Positions 15,966-24,489 of a DNA stretch of 64,000 nt are shown piece by piece. Position numbers and translations under genes: made by a program. Source of the stretch: Verrucomicrobiales bacterium. GTDB lineage: Bacteria; Verrucomicrobiota; Verrucomicrobiia; Verrucomicrobiales; DEV007. Each line of letters opens with the position of its first letter. The first letter of the stretch is position 1. Below the pieces are notes generated by a model, which searched no databases, had not been told where the DNA came from, and was given only the letters and a program-made list of their open reading frames with translations. The DNA is taken from NCBI GenBank assembly GCA_029210205.1, contig JARGOD010000001.1, positions 93,380 to 157,379 of the forward strand. Direction: 5' to 3'.

Positions 15966-17267
15966 ATGGGTGAAGAAGATTCAAAAAAGCAGCACGTGAT
16001 TTTCGGGAGCGCAGGGATGGCTGCATCTGGAATGATGTCAGGCATAAAGGCGAAGCGAAAAATACAACGGAGACTGATCGTTCCCGAAAGCGATTCGAAA
16101 ACTGAAGAAACCCAAGAGGCCTCTGAAACAGCTCCGTCTCACGCTGAGTCCGCTGTCTTCACCGGAATGAAAGCCGCCGTGATCGGTCACTCAGGATCGG
16201 GTAATTTCGGTCGGGGACTGGATACCATTTTTCAACGATTTGATGACGTTCGCCTTTTTGCTCTCACTGATCTCAATCCCGAAACGGTAAATGATGTCTG
16301 CGTTCATGCCGGAGCACCGGCGGGTTACAGCGATCCTGCAGAAATGTTGGAAAAGGAATCTCCCGACATTGTCTCCGTTGCCGCGACGAACACGACGAGA
16401 CGCTTTGAGCAGATCAAATCAGTTCTTAGCTCAGGCGCTCACGTTTTGAGCGAAGCCCCAATCGCTAGAACTTTGAAAGAGTCTGACGAGTTGCTTGCCC
16501 TCGCGAAGTCCTCGGGTCTGAGAATTGCGGCTCGTCACCCCATGCGAGTTGATCCTCATTTGGTGGCCTTCCGGGCTCAAATGACGGACTTGATTGGAGA
16601 CCTCTGTCAAATTCGTGTCTGGGGTGCTTGCGATGAAAGCGCCGGTGGCGAGGATATGCTGCTGAATGGATTGCCCCTTTTTGATATCGCACGCTGGTTT
16701 GCCGGAGAGGTCAGCTTTTGCACAGCGAGCATTTCCAAGGACGGGATTGCTGCCATTGCCGAAGATTTTCATCTCTCTGAATCAGGAGACTTCGGACCGC
16801 TTCTCGGCGATACGATCCATGCGGAGTTCGAAATGGATTCCGGCGTCCGAGTTTCTTTTGTCTCCGACCGAAAATTGCAACCGGTCCTCGGTCCGGCCGG
16901 GATAGAGTTTGTCGGAACCAACTCGAAGATGCGCCTCATCGCCGGAGCGCCGGTGACACTTTCCTACCTGGCCAATCCCAATCCTTTTTCAGCAACGCGC
17001 ACGGAGTCATGGGTGCGATGGCCGGAGGTGCAGGGTGCATATCATCACCCTGTGGATCATCTTGTCGGCGAGGAGGCATCAAACCGCATCCTCATGAAGG
17101 ACTTGATCGCCGCGGTCTCAGGAGATACCGCCCCTTCCGCGTCAGGAGACAATGCCGCAAAGGCACTTGAGATGGCGCATGGAGTCTGGCAGGCGGGAGT
17201 GACGATGAGACGCGCTTATTTTCCGCTCGCGAATCGCCTCCACCCACTCAGTGAAGAGTCTCAGTGA
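15966..17267 (+). CDS. Gfo/Idh/MocA-like oxidoreductase with altered EKP motif
   Basis: This 433-residue protein starts with a charged, low-complexity extension (about residues 1-66). A Rossmann fold then begins at MKAAVIGHSGSGNFGRG; an internal ATG at 16167 could be an alternative start. The family's EKP motif is replaced by EAP (HVLSEAPIA), so the catalytic-loop Lys is missing. The C-terminal domain keeps the general plan ('GLPLFDIARWF'). It may bind a nucleotide without standard catalysis, or use another residue. The MFS gene follows 68 bases downstream on the same strand. Confidence 0.75.
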   Translation: MGEEDSKKQHVIFGSAGMAASGMMSGIKAKRKIQRRLIVPESDSKTEETQEASETAPSHAESAVFTGMKAAVIGHSGSGNFGRGLDTIFQRFDDVRLFALTDLNPETVNDVCVHAGAPAGYSDPAEMLEKESPDIVSVAATNTTRRFEQIKSVLSSGAHVLSEAPIARTLKESDELLALAKSSGLRIAARHPMRVDPHLVAFRAQMTDLIGDLCQIRVWGACDESAGGEDMLLNGLPLFDIARWFAGEVSFCTASISKDGIAAIAEDFHLSESGDFGPLLGDTIHAEFEMDSGVRVSFVSDRKLQPVLGPAGIEFVGTNSKMRLIAGAPVTLSYLANPNPFSATRTESWVRWPEVQGAYHHPVDHLVGEEASNRILMKDLIAAVSGDTAPSASGDNAAKALEMAHGVWQAGVTMRRAYFPLANRLHPLSEESQ

Positions 17268-17335
17268 TTTATCTGTTGAGTCGCGGAATCCTTTCCGCTT
17301 TGATGGCCGCCGGGAACCATCTGGAAGACCGGTAA

Positions 17336-18559
17336 ATGAAACAGCGAAAGCCGGCCCTCATCTTTATCTTTATCACGTTGTTTCTCGATATACTCGGGAT
17401 CGGACTCATCGTACCCATTCTGCCGCGATTGATCGAGCAATTGGGTGATGGTCAGGTTGCTTCAGCCTCCTTTATCTATGGCTGGCTTGTGGGTCTTTAC
17501 TCACTAATGCTCTTCATCTTTGCTCCGGTCATCGGAAGCCTCTCGGATCGGTTTGGCCGTCGTCCTGTCATTCTGCTTTCGCTCTTTGGAACGGGACTCG
17601 ACTATTTCCTCCTCGCCTGGGCCCCCACGCTCGCATGGTTTTTCGTAGGGCGCCTCATTTCCGGGATTACCGGAGCGAACTATTCGGCGGCTGCGGCCTA
17701 CGTCGCTGATGTGAGCCCGCCTGAAAAACGGTCGGCTAATTTCGGAATCATCGGCGCAGCATTCGGACTTGGATTTATCTTCGGACCGGCTCTAGGTGGA
17801 TGGCTCGGGGAATACGGGTTGAGAGTCCCCTTCATTGTTGCCGGGATTCTGACGCTTGTTAACTGGCTCTACGGTTTTCTTGTTCTTCCTGAATCTTTGA
17901 AGAAAGAAAATGCGAGGAGTTTTAGCCTTGATAGGGCAAATCCCATCGCTGCTCTGCTCGAACTGAAACGACAGCCGCTTATCCTCGGGCTTTCAGGCAG
18001 TTATTTTATCAGCAGCATCGCTCATCAGGTTTACCCCAGCATCTGGGTGCTTTACACCGCTTTCAGGTATGAATGGGACACGAAACAGACTGGACTTTCG
18101 CTGGCACTGGTGGGGCTCATGGCCGCGATTGTCCAAGGAGGACTGGCTCGATATATTATTCCAAAAATTGGCGAAAGGAATTCAGCGGTGGGCGGACTGA
18201 TCGTCATGGCGTTGGCTCTAACGGGATATGGACTCGCCTCTGAAGGCTGGATGGTCTACTTCATCATCGTCCTTGGGTCGCTATCAGGCGTCGCGGTTCC
18301 TGCTATTCAAGGGATGGTCTCTAAGTCAGTCGGCGACAACGAACAAGGAGCCATTCAGGGATCGCTCTCGAGCCTGCAGAGTGTTGCCGGATTCGTCGGT
18401 CCACTTATTGCGACTTCTATTTTTGGATTTTTCATCAGTGAGCGCGCGCCGTTTATTTTGCCGGGAGCTTCGTTTTATTTCAGTGCAACGCTCAGCGTTG
18501 TCGCAGCGGTTTTGGCCGCGGTGAGTTTCCGGGAATCATCTCGTATCGCCGCCGGGTAA
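17336..18559 (+). CDS. MFS drug:H+ antiporter-like transporter (TetA/Bcr type)
   Basis: This 407-residue protein is predicted to have 12 membrane helices. It starts with 'FITLFLDILGIGLIVPILPRL', and the loop 2-3 motif A reads GSLSDRFGRRPV. Helix 5 contains 'GAAFGLGFIFGPALGGWLGE', the antiporter motif C. These features are typical of the TCR/Tet-type efflux subfamily in the inner membrane. The substrate is not predictable; many such genes in environmental bacteria do not give resistance. Confidence 0.88.
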   Translation: MKQRKPALIFIFITLFLDILGIGLIVPILPRLIEQLGDGQVASASFIYGWLVGLYSLMLFIFAPVIGSLSDRFGRRPVILLSLFGTGLDYFLLAWAPTLAWFFVGRLISGITGANYSAAAAYVADVSPPEKRSANFGIIGAAFGLGFIFGPALGGWLGEYGLRVPFIVAGILTLVNWLYGFLVLPESLKKENARSFSLDRANPIAALLELKRQPLILGLSGSYFISSIAHQVYPSIWVLYTAFRYEWDTKQTGLSLALVGLMAAIVQGGLARYIIPKIGERNSAVGGLIVMALALTGYGLASEGWMVYFIIVLGSLSGVAVPAIQGMVSKSVGDNEQGAIQGSLSSLQSVAGFVGPLIATSIFGFFISERAPFILPGASFYFSATLSVVAAVLAAVSFRESSRIAAG

Positions 18560-18592
18560 TTATGAAAGCAAGACGCTCTCTGTTTCCTGCCC

Positions 18593-18688
18593 ATGCTTGA
18601 ACCCTCACTAGTGGCGCTCACAAAATTTGCTATCCTTCTGCTTGGCATTGCCCATGCTCTGCTACTCATTCAGCATCTGTTTTCATAA
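18593..18688 (+). CDS. Possible 31-residue membrane peptide
   Basis: A 31-codon frame encodes a short peptide with one hydrophobic helix (FAILLLGIAHALLLIQHLF). It lies between the MFS gene and the glycosidase gene, 21 bases before the latter. No ribosome-binding site is seen. It might be a real small membrane protein or a chance frame. Confidence 0.25.
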   Translation: MLEPSLVALTKFAILLLGIAHALLLIQHLFS

Positions 18689-18709
18689 CCTGTTGCACCC
18701 CTTTGACCG

Positions 18710-21373
18710 ATGAGCCTCTCCCATCTCTTTGCCCAATCTGATCCGGAATCGAAACGCCTCCGTGATGATCCAGTAAAACGAACCAACTGGAAGCTTTGGG
18801 GGCCCTACTTGTCGGAGCGGCAATGGGGCACCGTTCGTGAGGACTATTCCGCCGATTCGGATGCCTGGCAGAGCTTTCCTCGCGAACATGCACCTTCTCG
18901 CGCTTACCGCTGGGGTGAGGATGGACTTCTCGGGTGGTCAGATCGTTACGGGCGCCTTTGCTTCTCAATCGCTCTCTGGAATGGGAAAGACAAGATACTG
19001 AAAGAGCGTCTCTTCGGCCTCACCAACCATGAAGGCAATCACGGGGAGGACGTCAAAGAACTCTACTACTACCTCGACTCGACCCCGACGCATTCTTTCG
19101 CCCGCTCCCTTTACAAATATCCTCAGCAGGAATTTCCCTATCAGGATATCATCGAGACGAACGGGAAGCGTTCCCGAACTGAGCCTGAATATGAAATCGA
19201 AGACACTGGAGCCTTCGACGAAGATCGTTTCTTCGATGTCGAGGTCAGCTATGCCAAAGGGGGGCCGGAGGATCTACTCATTGTCGTCTCCCTGACCAAT
19301 CGCGGCCCGGATTCAGCTGAATTGACTCTGCTGCCTTCGCTCTGGTTCAGGAACACCTGGTCTTGGGGCCGCGAAGGAGAGGACATGACCGCGAAGCCTT
19401 CGATCATGCTTCGTGACGGTCTCCTTGTCACGAACCATGACACGCTTCCTCCTTATCAATTCGCGATTGATGGTGAGCCCGAAATTTGGTTCACCGAAAA
19501 CGAAACCAACCCGGCACTATGGGGAAAGAAGCCGAAGAGCGACGGCCCTGCTCACTTTAAAGATGCCTTTGCTGAAGCTCTCATCGAAGGGAATCGAGCA
19601 GCGCTGAAAACTGACGGAGAAGGGACAAAAGCGGCGGCGGTTTTCACACAGACCCTGGAAGCTGGCGAATGCCGCGAGTTTCGCCTTCGCTTGAGCCGGA
19701 TCACTGAAGCCCCGGAATCTGGTGATCTCTTCGGTGATCCCTTTACGCAGATCTATGAAGATCGACTCAGCGACGCCGATTTGTTTTACGAACATCGTCA
19801 CTCTAATGAGCTCTCGAACGAAAAATCTATGATTCTCCGCCAATCGTACGCGGGACTCATGTGGACGAAGCAATTTTATCATTTCATCGTAAACGACTGG
19901 CTCGACGGGGATCCTGACAATCCCGCTCCTTCGCAGCGCCGTCTTGGCAGAAACAGTGAGTGGGGCCACCTCTTTAATCGGGACGTCATCTCAATGCCCG
20001 ACAAATGGGAATATCCCTGGTATGCAGCATGGGATCTTGCTTTCCACACTCTTCCGATCGCCGAAATCGATCCCCACTTTGCGAAACGCCAGTTAAGCCT
20101 CTTCCTTCGAGAGTGGTACATGCATCCGAACGGACAGATCCCGGCTTACGAATGGAACTTCAGCGATGTGAATCCCCCGGTCCATGCCTGGGCGGTCTGG
20201 AGGGTCTATAAAATTGCGGCTGAGAGGGGCGACCGGGATTTATCCTTCCTCGGTTCCGCCTTCCAGAAACTGCTCATGAACTTTACCTGGTGGGTGAACC
20301 GGAAGGATGAAAACGGAAATAGTCTCTTCGCAGGCGGGTTCCTCGGACTCGACAACATTGGAGTCTTTGATCGGTCCGAAGGGCTGCCTTTCGGAGCCAG
20401 TCTCGAACAAGCGGATGGCACGGGATGGATGGCCTTTTACTGCACGACAATGATGGCAATCGCCATCGAGTTAGCGGAGGAGGATAAAGCCTACGAGGAT
20501 CTTGCTTCGAAATTCTTTGAGCATTTCGTTACGATCACTCTGGCCATCAACGGCCACGGACGGCACAACGGCCTCTGGTGCGAAGGAGAGAACTTCTACT
20601 ACGACTGGTTGACTAAAGATGGAAAACGAAATCCTCTCGCAGTTCGCTCACTGGTCGGGCTTCTCCCAATGATTGCCGTGGAAATTCTGGATCGTGACCA
20701 CATTGAGCCACTTCGGGGTTTCAGCGAAAGAACCAACTGGTTTGTCGAGCACCGCCCGCATCTTGCCGAATCGGTCTCATCCTTGAATGAAAACGGTGAG
20801 ATGCGCCTGCTTTCATGCTGCTCAAAAGAACGACTCACGCTGCTCCTTGAGTTTCTTTTTGATGAAGACGAGTTCCTCTCTCCCTTCGGGATTCGGTCTC
20901 TCTCGAAATACCACGAGGAACATCCTTTTTCAGTGAAGCTGGAAAATGGTGTTCACACGATTCAATACACGCCCGGGGAATCCGATTCGCCTATGTTTGG
21001 CGGTAACTCGAACTGGCGGGGACCGATTTGGTTTCCGATGAACTACCTCCTACTCGAGGCGCTTGAACGCTATCATCATTTTTACGGTGATGATTTCCTT
21101 GTCGAGTTCCCAACCGGATCAGGCGTGAAGATGAACCTGCGAGAGGCGGCTCACCGAATCGGTCAACGACTCATTTCACTCTTTGAAGTGAATGAGAACA
21201 CTGACCGTCGCCCTGCGCACGGAAATTCGGCGCTCCATAATGCTTCGCGTAAGGAGAACGAACTGGTTCATTTTTATGAGTATTTTCATGCAGAAACAGG
21301 CGAAGGGCTGGGCGCATCACATCAAACGGGTTGGACATCCCTCGTAAGCAGACTCATTCAGAAGTATGAGTAG
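18710..21373 (+). CDS. GH63-type glycosidase (MGH1-like alpha/alpha-barrel)
   Basis: This 887-residue protein has no signal peptide. It resembles bacterial glucosidase proteins of the mannosyl-oligosaccharide glucosidase (GH63) group. An N-terminal beta-sandwich part (to about 330; 'KERLFGLTNHEGNHGEDVKE') is followed by an (alpha/alpha)6 barrel with 'PWYAAWDLAFH', 'PAYEWNFSDVNPP' and 'NSNWRGPIWFPMNYLL'. Family members hydrolyse alpha-glucosidic bonds in small oligosaccharides or glycosides. The acid/base residue is probably the Asp in the AWDLAFH block, by analogy with the family. The protein is cytoplasmic on this reading. Confidence 0.85.
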   Translation: MSLSHLFAQSDPESKRLRDDPVKRTNWKLWGPYLSERQWGTVREDYSADSDAWQSFPREHAPSRAYRWGEDGLLGWSDRYGRLCFSIALWNGKDKILKERLFGLTNHEGNHGEDVKELYYYLDSTPTHSFARSLYKYPQQEFPYQDIIETNGKRSRTEPEYEIEDTGAFDEDRFFDVEVSYAKGGPEDLLIVVSLTNRGPDSAELTLLPSLWFRNTWSWGREGEDMTAKPSIMLRDGLLVTNHDTLPPYQFAIDGEPEIWFTENETNPALWGKKPKSDGPAHFKDAFAEALIEGNRAALKTDGEGTKAAAVFTQTLEAGECREFRLRLSRITEAPESGDLFGDPFTQIYEDRLSDADLFYEHRHSNELSNEKSMILRQSYAGLMWTKQFYHFIVNDWLDGDPDNPAPSQRRLGRNSEWGHLFNRDVISMPDKWEYPWYAAWDLAFHTLPIAEIDPHFAKRQLSLFLREWYMHPNGQIPAYEWNFSDVNPPVHAWAVWRVYKIAAERGDRDLSFLGSAFQKLLMNFTWWVNRKDENGNSLFAGGFLGLDNIGVFDRSEGLPFGASLEQADGTGWMAFYCTTMMAIAIELAEEDKAYEDLASKFFEHFVTITLAINGHGRHNGLWCEGENFYYDWLTKDGKRNPLAVRSLVGLLPMIAVEILDRDHIEPLRGFSERTNWFVEHRPHLAESVSSLNENGEMRLLSCCSKERLTLLLEFLFDEDEFLSPFGIRSLSKYHEEHPFSVKLENGVHTIQYTPGESDSPMFGGNSNWRGPIWFPMNYLLLEALERYHHFYGDDFLVEFPTGSGVKMNLREAAHRIGQRLISLFEVNENTDRRPAHGNSALHNASRKENELVHFYEYFHAETGEGLGASHQTGWTSLVSRLIQKYE

Positions 21374-21458
21374 CTCATTATAAAACACTTTAATAAGTTT
21401 TTACTCCATTATCGTAATATAAAATGGAAATTTGACCGAATTCCCAACAGGCAGCGTA

Positions 21459-21474
21459 AAACAACATGTTGTGG
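21459..21474 (+). promoter_or_regulatory. Putative NrdR box 1
   Basis: The 16-mer AAACAACATGTTGTGG centres on a perfect 12-base palindrome. It fits the NrdR consensus (C-W-A-n-A-T-n-T-W-G) at every core position. It lies about 75 bases upstream of nrdR. Confidence 0.55.
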
Positions 21475-21491
21475 TGCATTTCGAATTGACA

Positions 21492-21507
21492 CCCCCACAT
21501 CTAGTTG
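21492..21507 (+). promoter_or_regulatory. Putative NrdR box 2 overlapping a TTGACA element
   Basis: CCCCCACATCTAGTTG matches most core positions of the NrdR consensus. Its centre is 33 bases (about three helical turns) from box 1, the arrangement NrdR needs for cooperative binding. A TTGACA at 21486-21491 abuts it and could be the -35 element. Autoregulation of nrdR is the likely meaning. Confidence 0.45.
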
Positions 21508-21548
21508 TAACTCTGACAATGCTGTCACAAAGGTGACTTATATTTGAG

Positions 21549-22052
21549 ATGCGGTGTGTCAAGTGCAGTAGCCTGGATGACAAGGTGATCGATTCCAGAT
21601 TATCGAAGGATGGTTTTTCCATCCGTCGTCGTCGTGAGTGCCTGGACTGTTCACATCGTTTCACCACCTATGAGCAGGTAGAGCGACGCGATGTCCTCGT
21701 CATCAAACGTGATGGCACGCGCGAACCGTTCAAACGCGAGAAGCTGCTATCAGGCTTGATTAAGGCGTGTGAGAAACGCCCAGTTTCCCTCGAAGTTCTT
21801 GAGAACGCGGTTGAGGAGATCGTGAATGACTTGACCGCTGAGGGTCTCAAAGAAATCCCGAGCCGGATGATGGGACCAAAAGTGATGGCCCGACTCCAGA
21901 AAATAGATCCCGTAGCATTTGTTCGCTACGCATCTGTCTACCGTCAGTTCCAAGACGTAGGCGAGTTCAATGACGTTATCGAGTCATTGGAAAACGCCCC
22001 CGTCGACAGTCTGCTCCAACCGGATCTTTTTGAGGCCGGTAAGGCGCCTTGA
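21549..22052 (+). CDS. nrdR: Transcriptional repressor NrdR
   Basis: This 167-residue protein starts with the NrdR zinc ribbon (MRCVKC at the N-terminus, then CLDC near residue 36). 'SIRRRRECLDCSHRFTTYE' and an ATP-cone domain from about residue 49 ('VIKRDGTREPFKREKLLSGL') follow. NrdR binds ATP/dATP and represses ribonucleotide reductase genes through NrdR boxes, two of which appear to lie just upstream. The C-terminus is slightly longer than usual (about 150). A short hairpin (AAGGCGC/GCGCCTT, 22041-22063) spans the stop codon and may attenuate read-through. Confidence 0.95.
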   Translation: MRCVKCSSLDDKVIDSRLSKDGFSIRRRRECLDCSHRFTTYEQVERRDVLVIKRDGTREPFKREKLLSGLIKACEKRPVSLEVLENAVEEIVNDLTAEGLKEIPSRMMGPKVMARLQKIDPVAFVRYASVYRQFQDVGEFNDVIESLENAPVDSLLQPDLFEAGKAP

Positions 22053-22123
22053 GAAAGCGCCTTCAAAATCCTTCCATTCCAACACAACACACACCCGTAA
22101 CACCGCACCCACAGACCACTACC

Positions 22124-22687
22124 ATGATTGCCCTTCCGCAAGCCATGCCCTTCATTCGTATCGGCTCGTCCAGCCTCGCACTTTGTCAGGCGGACTGGAT
22201 TACTGAAACTCTCACCAAGGCAGCCGCCGGAACTGATGTTCCCCCCTGGATGGCCGAAGACATCTCCAAAGGAGTCGAACGCTTTCTCACCAATCATTAT
22301 CGGGGGACCGTGATTGGTTCTGACGAGTTGTTTGAACGGATCGAAAAGACTCTGTCTAATCTGGGCCTCGACGAAGTCGCCGAGAATATTGACAAGACTC
22401 CGCCACCAGTCCGCATTTCCCTGAGCGAATTGGCACGTCGCGCCGGCAGCGGATATGAACTCGCTTTTTTCCGACTTCTTGATGAGCAACTTCGCTCCGC
22501 TGCTTCCGGAGGTGCGAACCGTGTTGAGTGCCACGGCCTCAGAACCTGCGTAAAGCGTCTTTCTGCCTCCAAGAAATGGAGCCGACGATGTGATCAACTA
22601 CAGTCAGAGATCACTGAGTTTGTCGACTCCACGAGCAGTCTTGTCACCCGTGCTCGTCCTGAGATCTCGATGCGCATTGCTTCCTGA
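22124..22687 (+). CDS. ATP-cone-like conserved hypothetical protein
   Basis: I chose the ATG at 22124 (187 residues); a TTG at 22049 in the same frame would add a low-complexity Pro/Thr stretch that looks non-coding. The N-terminal 90 residues have an ATP-cone-like layout ('CQADWITETLTKAA', 'DISKGVERFLTNHYRGTVIGSDELFERIEKTL'). The remainder is helical with two Cys and a basic segment. Together with its place directly after nrdR, this suggests a nucleotide-sensing role, but no known family is certain. Confidence 0.65.
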   Translation: MIALPQAMPFIRIGSSSLALCQADWITETLTKAAAGTDVPPWMAEDISKGVERFLTNHYRGTVIGSDELFERIEKTLSNLGLDEVAENIDKTPPPVRISLSELARRAGSGYELAFFRLLDEQLRSAASGGANRVECHGLRTCVKRLSASKKWSRRCDQLQSEITEFVDSTSSLVTRARPEISMRIAS

Positions 22688-22695
22688 GGAAAGGC

Positions 22696-23040
22696 ATGAC
22701 TCTCTTCGAGAAAATCATCGCCCGGGAGATTCCAGCCGACATCGTTTTTGAAGATGACGAGTCTCTGGCGTTTCGCGATATTTCTCCCCAGGCACCGACG
22801 CATGTCCTCATCATTCCAAAGAAGCCAATCCCGCGCGTCGGTGAAGCGGAGGCCGAGGATAAAGACTTGCTCGGTCATCTCCTTTTGACTGCCGGGAAAG
22901 TGGCAACCGATCTCGGTTTCAACAGCACAGATGAAGGGTTCCGACTCGTCATCAACAATGGGAAGAACGGAGGCGAGGCTGTGCCTCACCTTCATATCCA
23001 CTTACTTGCCGAAAGGCCGATGCAGTGGCCTCCGGGTTAA
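22696..23040 (+). CDS. HIT-family nucleotide hydrolase (HINT-like)
   Basis: This 114-residue protein has the histidine triad motif in PHLHIHLLA near the C-terminus. It also has the HINT-type N-terminus (LFEKIIAREIPADIVFEDD) and 'DISPQAPTHVLIIPKKPI'. HINT proteins hydrolyse purine nucleoside phosphoramidates such as AMP-lysine in the cytoplasm. An AGGAAAGG ribosome-binding site lies just before the ATG, 8 bases after the preceding gene's stop, so the two are probably co-transcribed. Confidence 0.95.
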   Translation: MTLFEKIIAREIPADIVFEDDESLAFRDISPQAPTHVLIIPKKPIPRVGEAEAEDKDLLGHLLLTAGKVATDLGFNSTDEGFRLVINNGKNGGEAVPHLHIHLLAERPMQWPPG

Positions 23041-23094
23041 AAAAGCCTCAATTCTCCATTTGGAATTTCATCGCGCTCTCTCTTAAGGTCAGGC

Positions 23095-23556
23095 GTGAAC
23101 GATCATCCACTTCAATACCCTGTCATTGGTTGGCGCGAATGGCTTTCCATTCCGTCTCTAGGTATCCCGCACATCAAAGCGAAAGTTGATACCGGGGCGC
23201 GGACCTCGGCACTGCACACCTTTGATCTTGAGACCTACGTCACTGACAAAGGCGCAGAGCGCGTCCGCTTTTCGGTTCACCCTTTTCAGGGCGATACCGA
23301 AACGGTGATCAACTGTGACTGCGCGATCATCGGAAATCGCTCAGTCCGTGACTCGGGCGGCCATGAGCAAGTTCGGCCTTTCATCTGCGTTCCCGTCGTT
23401 TTTGGCGAATTTAACTGGGACGTCGAATTCAGTCTCACCAATCGGGATAACATGAAATTCCGAATGCTTCTCGGTCGAACCGCAATGGAGAATCGCTTTC
23501 TCGTCAATCCCGCCCTATCCTATCAGCAGGGCAAACCCTTCAAGACCCCTTCTTAA
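23095..23556 (+). CDS. RimB-like/DUF785 retropepsin-fold peptidase
   Basis: This 153-residue protein starts with GTG. It carries [13 protein letters not shown] near residue 31, a retropepsin-like Asp-Thr-Gly motif of the family once annotated as 'ATP-dependent zinc protease'. Later blocks '[11 protein letters not shown]' and '[18 protein letters not shown]' match the family ending. Homologues are encoded beside rimK, as here (4-base gap), and may trim or remove glutamate tails added by RimK; that role is inferred from context. Confidence 0.85.
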   Translation: MNDHPLQYPVIGWREWLSIPSLGIPHIKAKVDTGARTSALHTFDLETYVTDKGAERVRFSVHPFQGDTETVINCDCAIIGNRSVRDSGGHEQVRPFICVPVVFGEFNWDVEFSLTNRDNMKFRMLLGRTAMENRFLVNPALSYQQGKPFKTPS

Positions 23557-23560
23557 TCTA

Positions 23561-24475
23561 ATGAAACTCGCCATCTTATCGCGCAACAAGCGGCTCTACT
23601 CCACCAATTCGCTTTACGAGGCGGCCGTGAAAGCCGGCCACGAGGTTCGCGTCATCGACTATGTAAAATGCCACATGGAGATCACCTCGATGCGGCCCAG
23701 CATTTACCTTGGCGACGAGAAACTCGAAGGCTTTGATGCGATCATTCCACGCATCGGCGCCACCTACACCTTCTTTGGCTGTGCCGTGGTAAGGCAGTTC
23801 GAGATGATGAATGTTTACAGCTTGAACGAATCGGTCGCGATCTCGCGTTCGCGGGATAAACTGCGTTCCCTCCAACTCCTCGCTCGCAAAGGAATCGGGC
23901 TTCCTGTGACCACTTTCGCACACGATCCGCGTGCGACCGGCCAACTTGTTAAGCAGGTCGGTGGAGCTCCGGTTGTGATCAAACTTCTTGAAGGCACTCA
24001 GGGAGTCGGCGTCGTCCTCGCCGAAACGAACAAGGCAGCCGAATCAGTCATCGAAGCCTTTCGTGGATTGAACGCGAATATTCTTGCTCAGGAGTTCATC
24101 AAAGAAGCTGGTGGTGCCGACATTCGCTGTTTTGTCGTCGGCGGAAAAGTGGTTGCCGCAATTAAGCGTCAAGGTAAAGAGGGCGAATTTCGCTCTAACT
24201 TGCACCGCGGTGGCTCCGCCTCAATCGTCAAGATCACTCCCGAAGAGAGATCCACCGCTGCTCGTGCGGCCAAGATCATGGGGCTGAATGTTGCAGGAGT
24301 TGACCTGCTCCGCTCAAATCACGGACCTGTCGTCATGGAGGTGAACTCCTCACCAGGCCTCGAAGGCATCGAAACTGCGACGGGCAAAGATGTCGCAGGA
24401 TTAATCATCACCCTCATCGAAAATCAGATAAAGATTCAGACGCCGAACCGCACGCGCACCAAAGGTAAGGGTTGA
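23561..24475 (+). CDS. rimK: RimK-type alpha-L-glutamate ligase
   Basis: This 304-residue ATP-grasp enzyme has an N-terminal '[12 protein letters not shown]' segment and central ATP-grasp motifs ('[14 protein letters not shown]', '[20 protein letters not shown]'). The Mg-binding end is '[26 protein letters not shown]'. RimK adds glutamate residues to the C-terminus of ribosomal protein S6. The length fits the family. It is part of a compact set with the RimB-like gene upstream and a desuccinylase-like gene 14 bases downstream. Confidence 0.95.
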   Translation: MKLAILSRNKRLYSTNSLYEAAVKAGHEVRVIDYVKCHMEITSMRPSIYLGDEKLEGFDAIIPRIGATYTFFGCAVVRQFEMMNVYSLNESVAISRSRDKLRSLQLLARKGIGLPVTTFAHDPRATGQLVKQVGGAPVVIKLLEGTQGVGVVLAETNKAAESVIEAFRGLNANILAQEFIKEAGGADIRCFVVGGKVVAAIKRQGKEGEFRSNLHRGGSASIVKITPEERSTAARAAKIMGLNVAGVDLLRSNHGPVVMEVNSSPGLEGIETATGKDVAGLIITLIENQIKIQTPNRTRTKGKG

Positions 24476-24489
24476 TCCACTGACATTTC

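Noticed and set aside
17336..18559. MFS exporter as an antibiotic resistance gene
   Set aside because: General TCR/Tet-type features only; no mobile element or regulator nearby, so a resistance role is not supported.
22049..22123. TTG start extending the ATP-cone-like protein into the nrdR stop
   Set aside because: The added residues are a Pro/Thr/His-rich low-complexity stretch with no family similarity; the ATG at 22124 is preferred.
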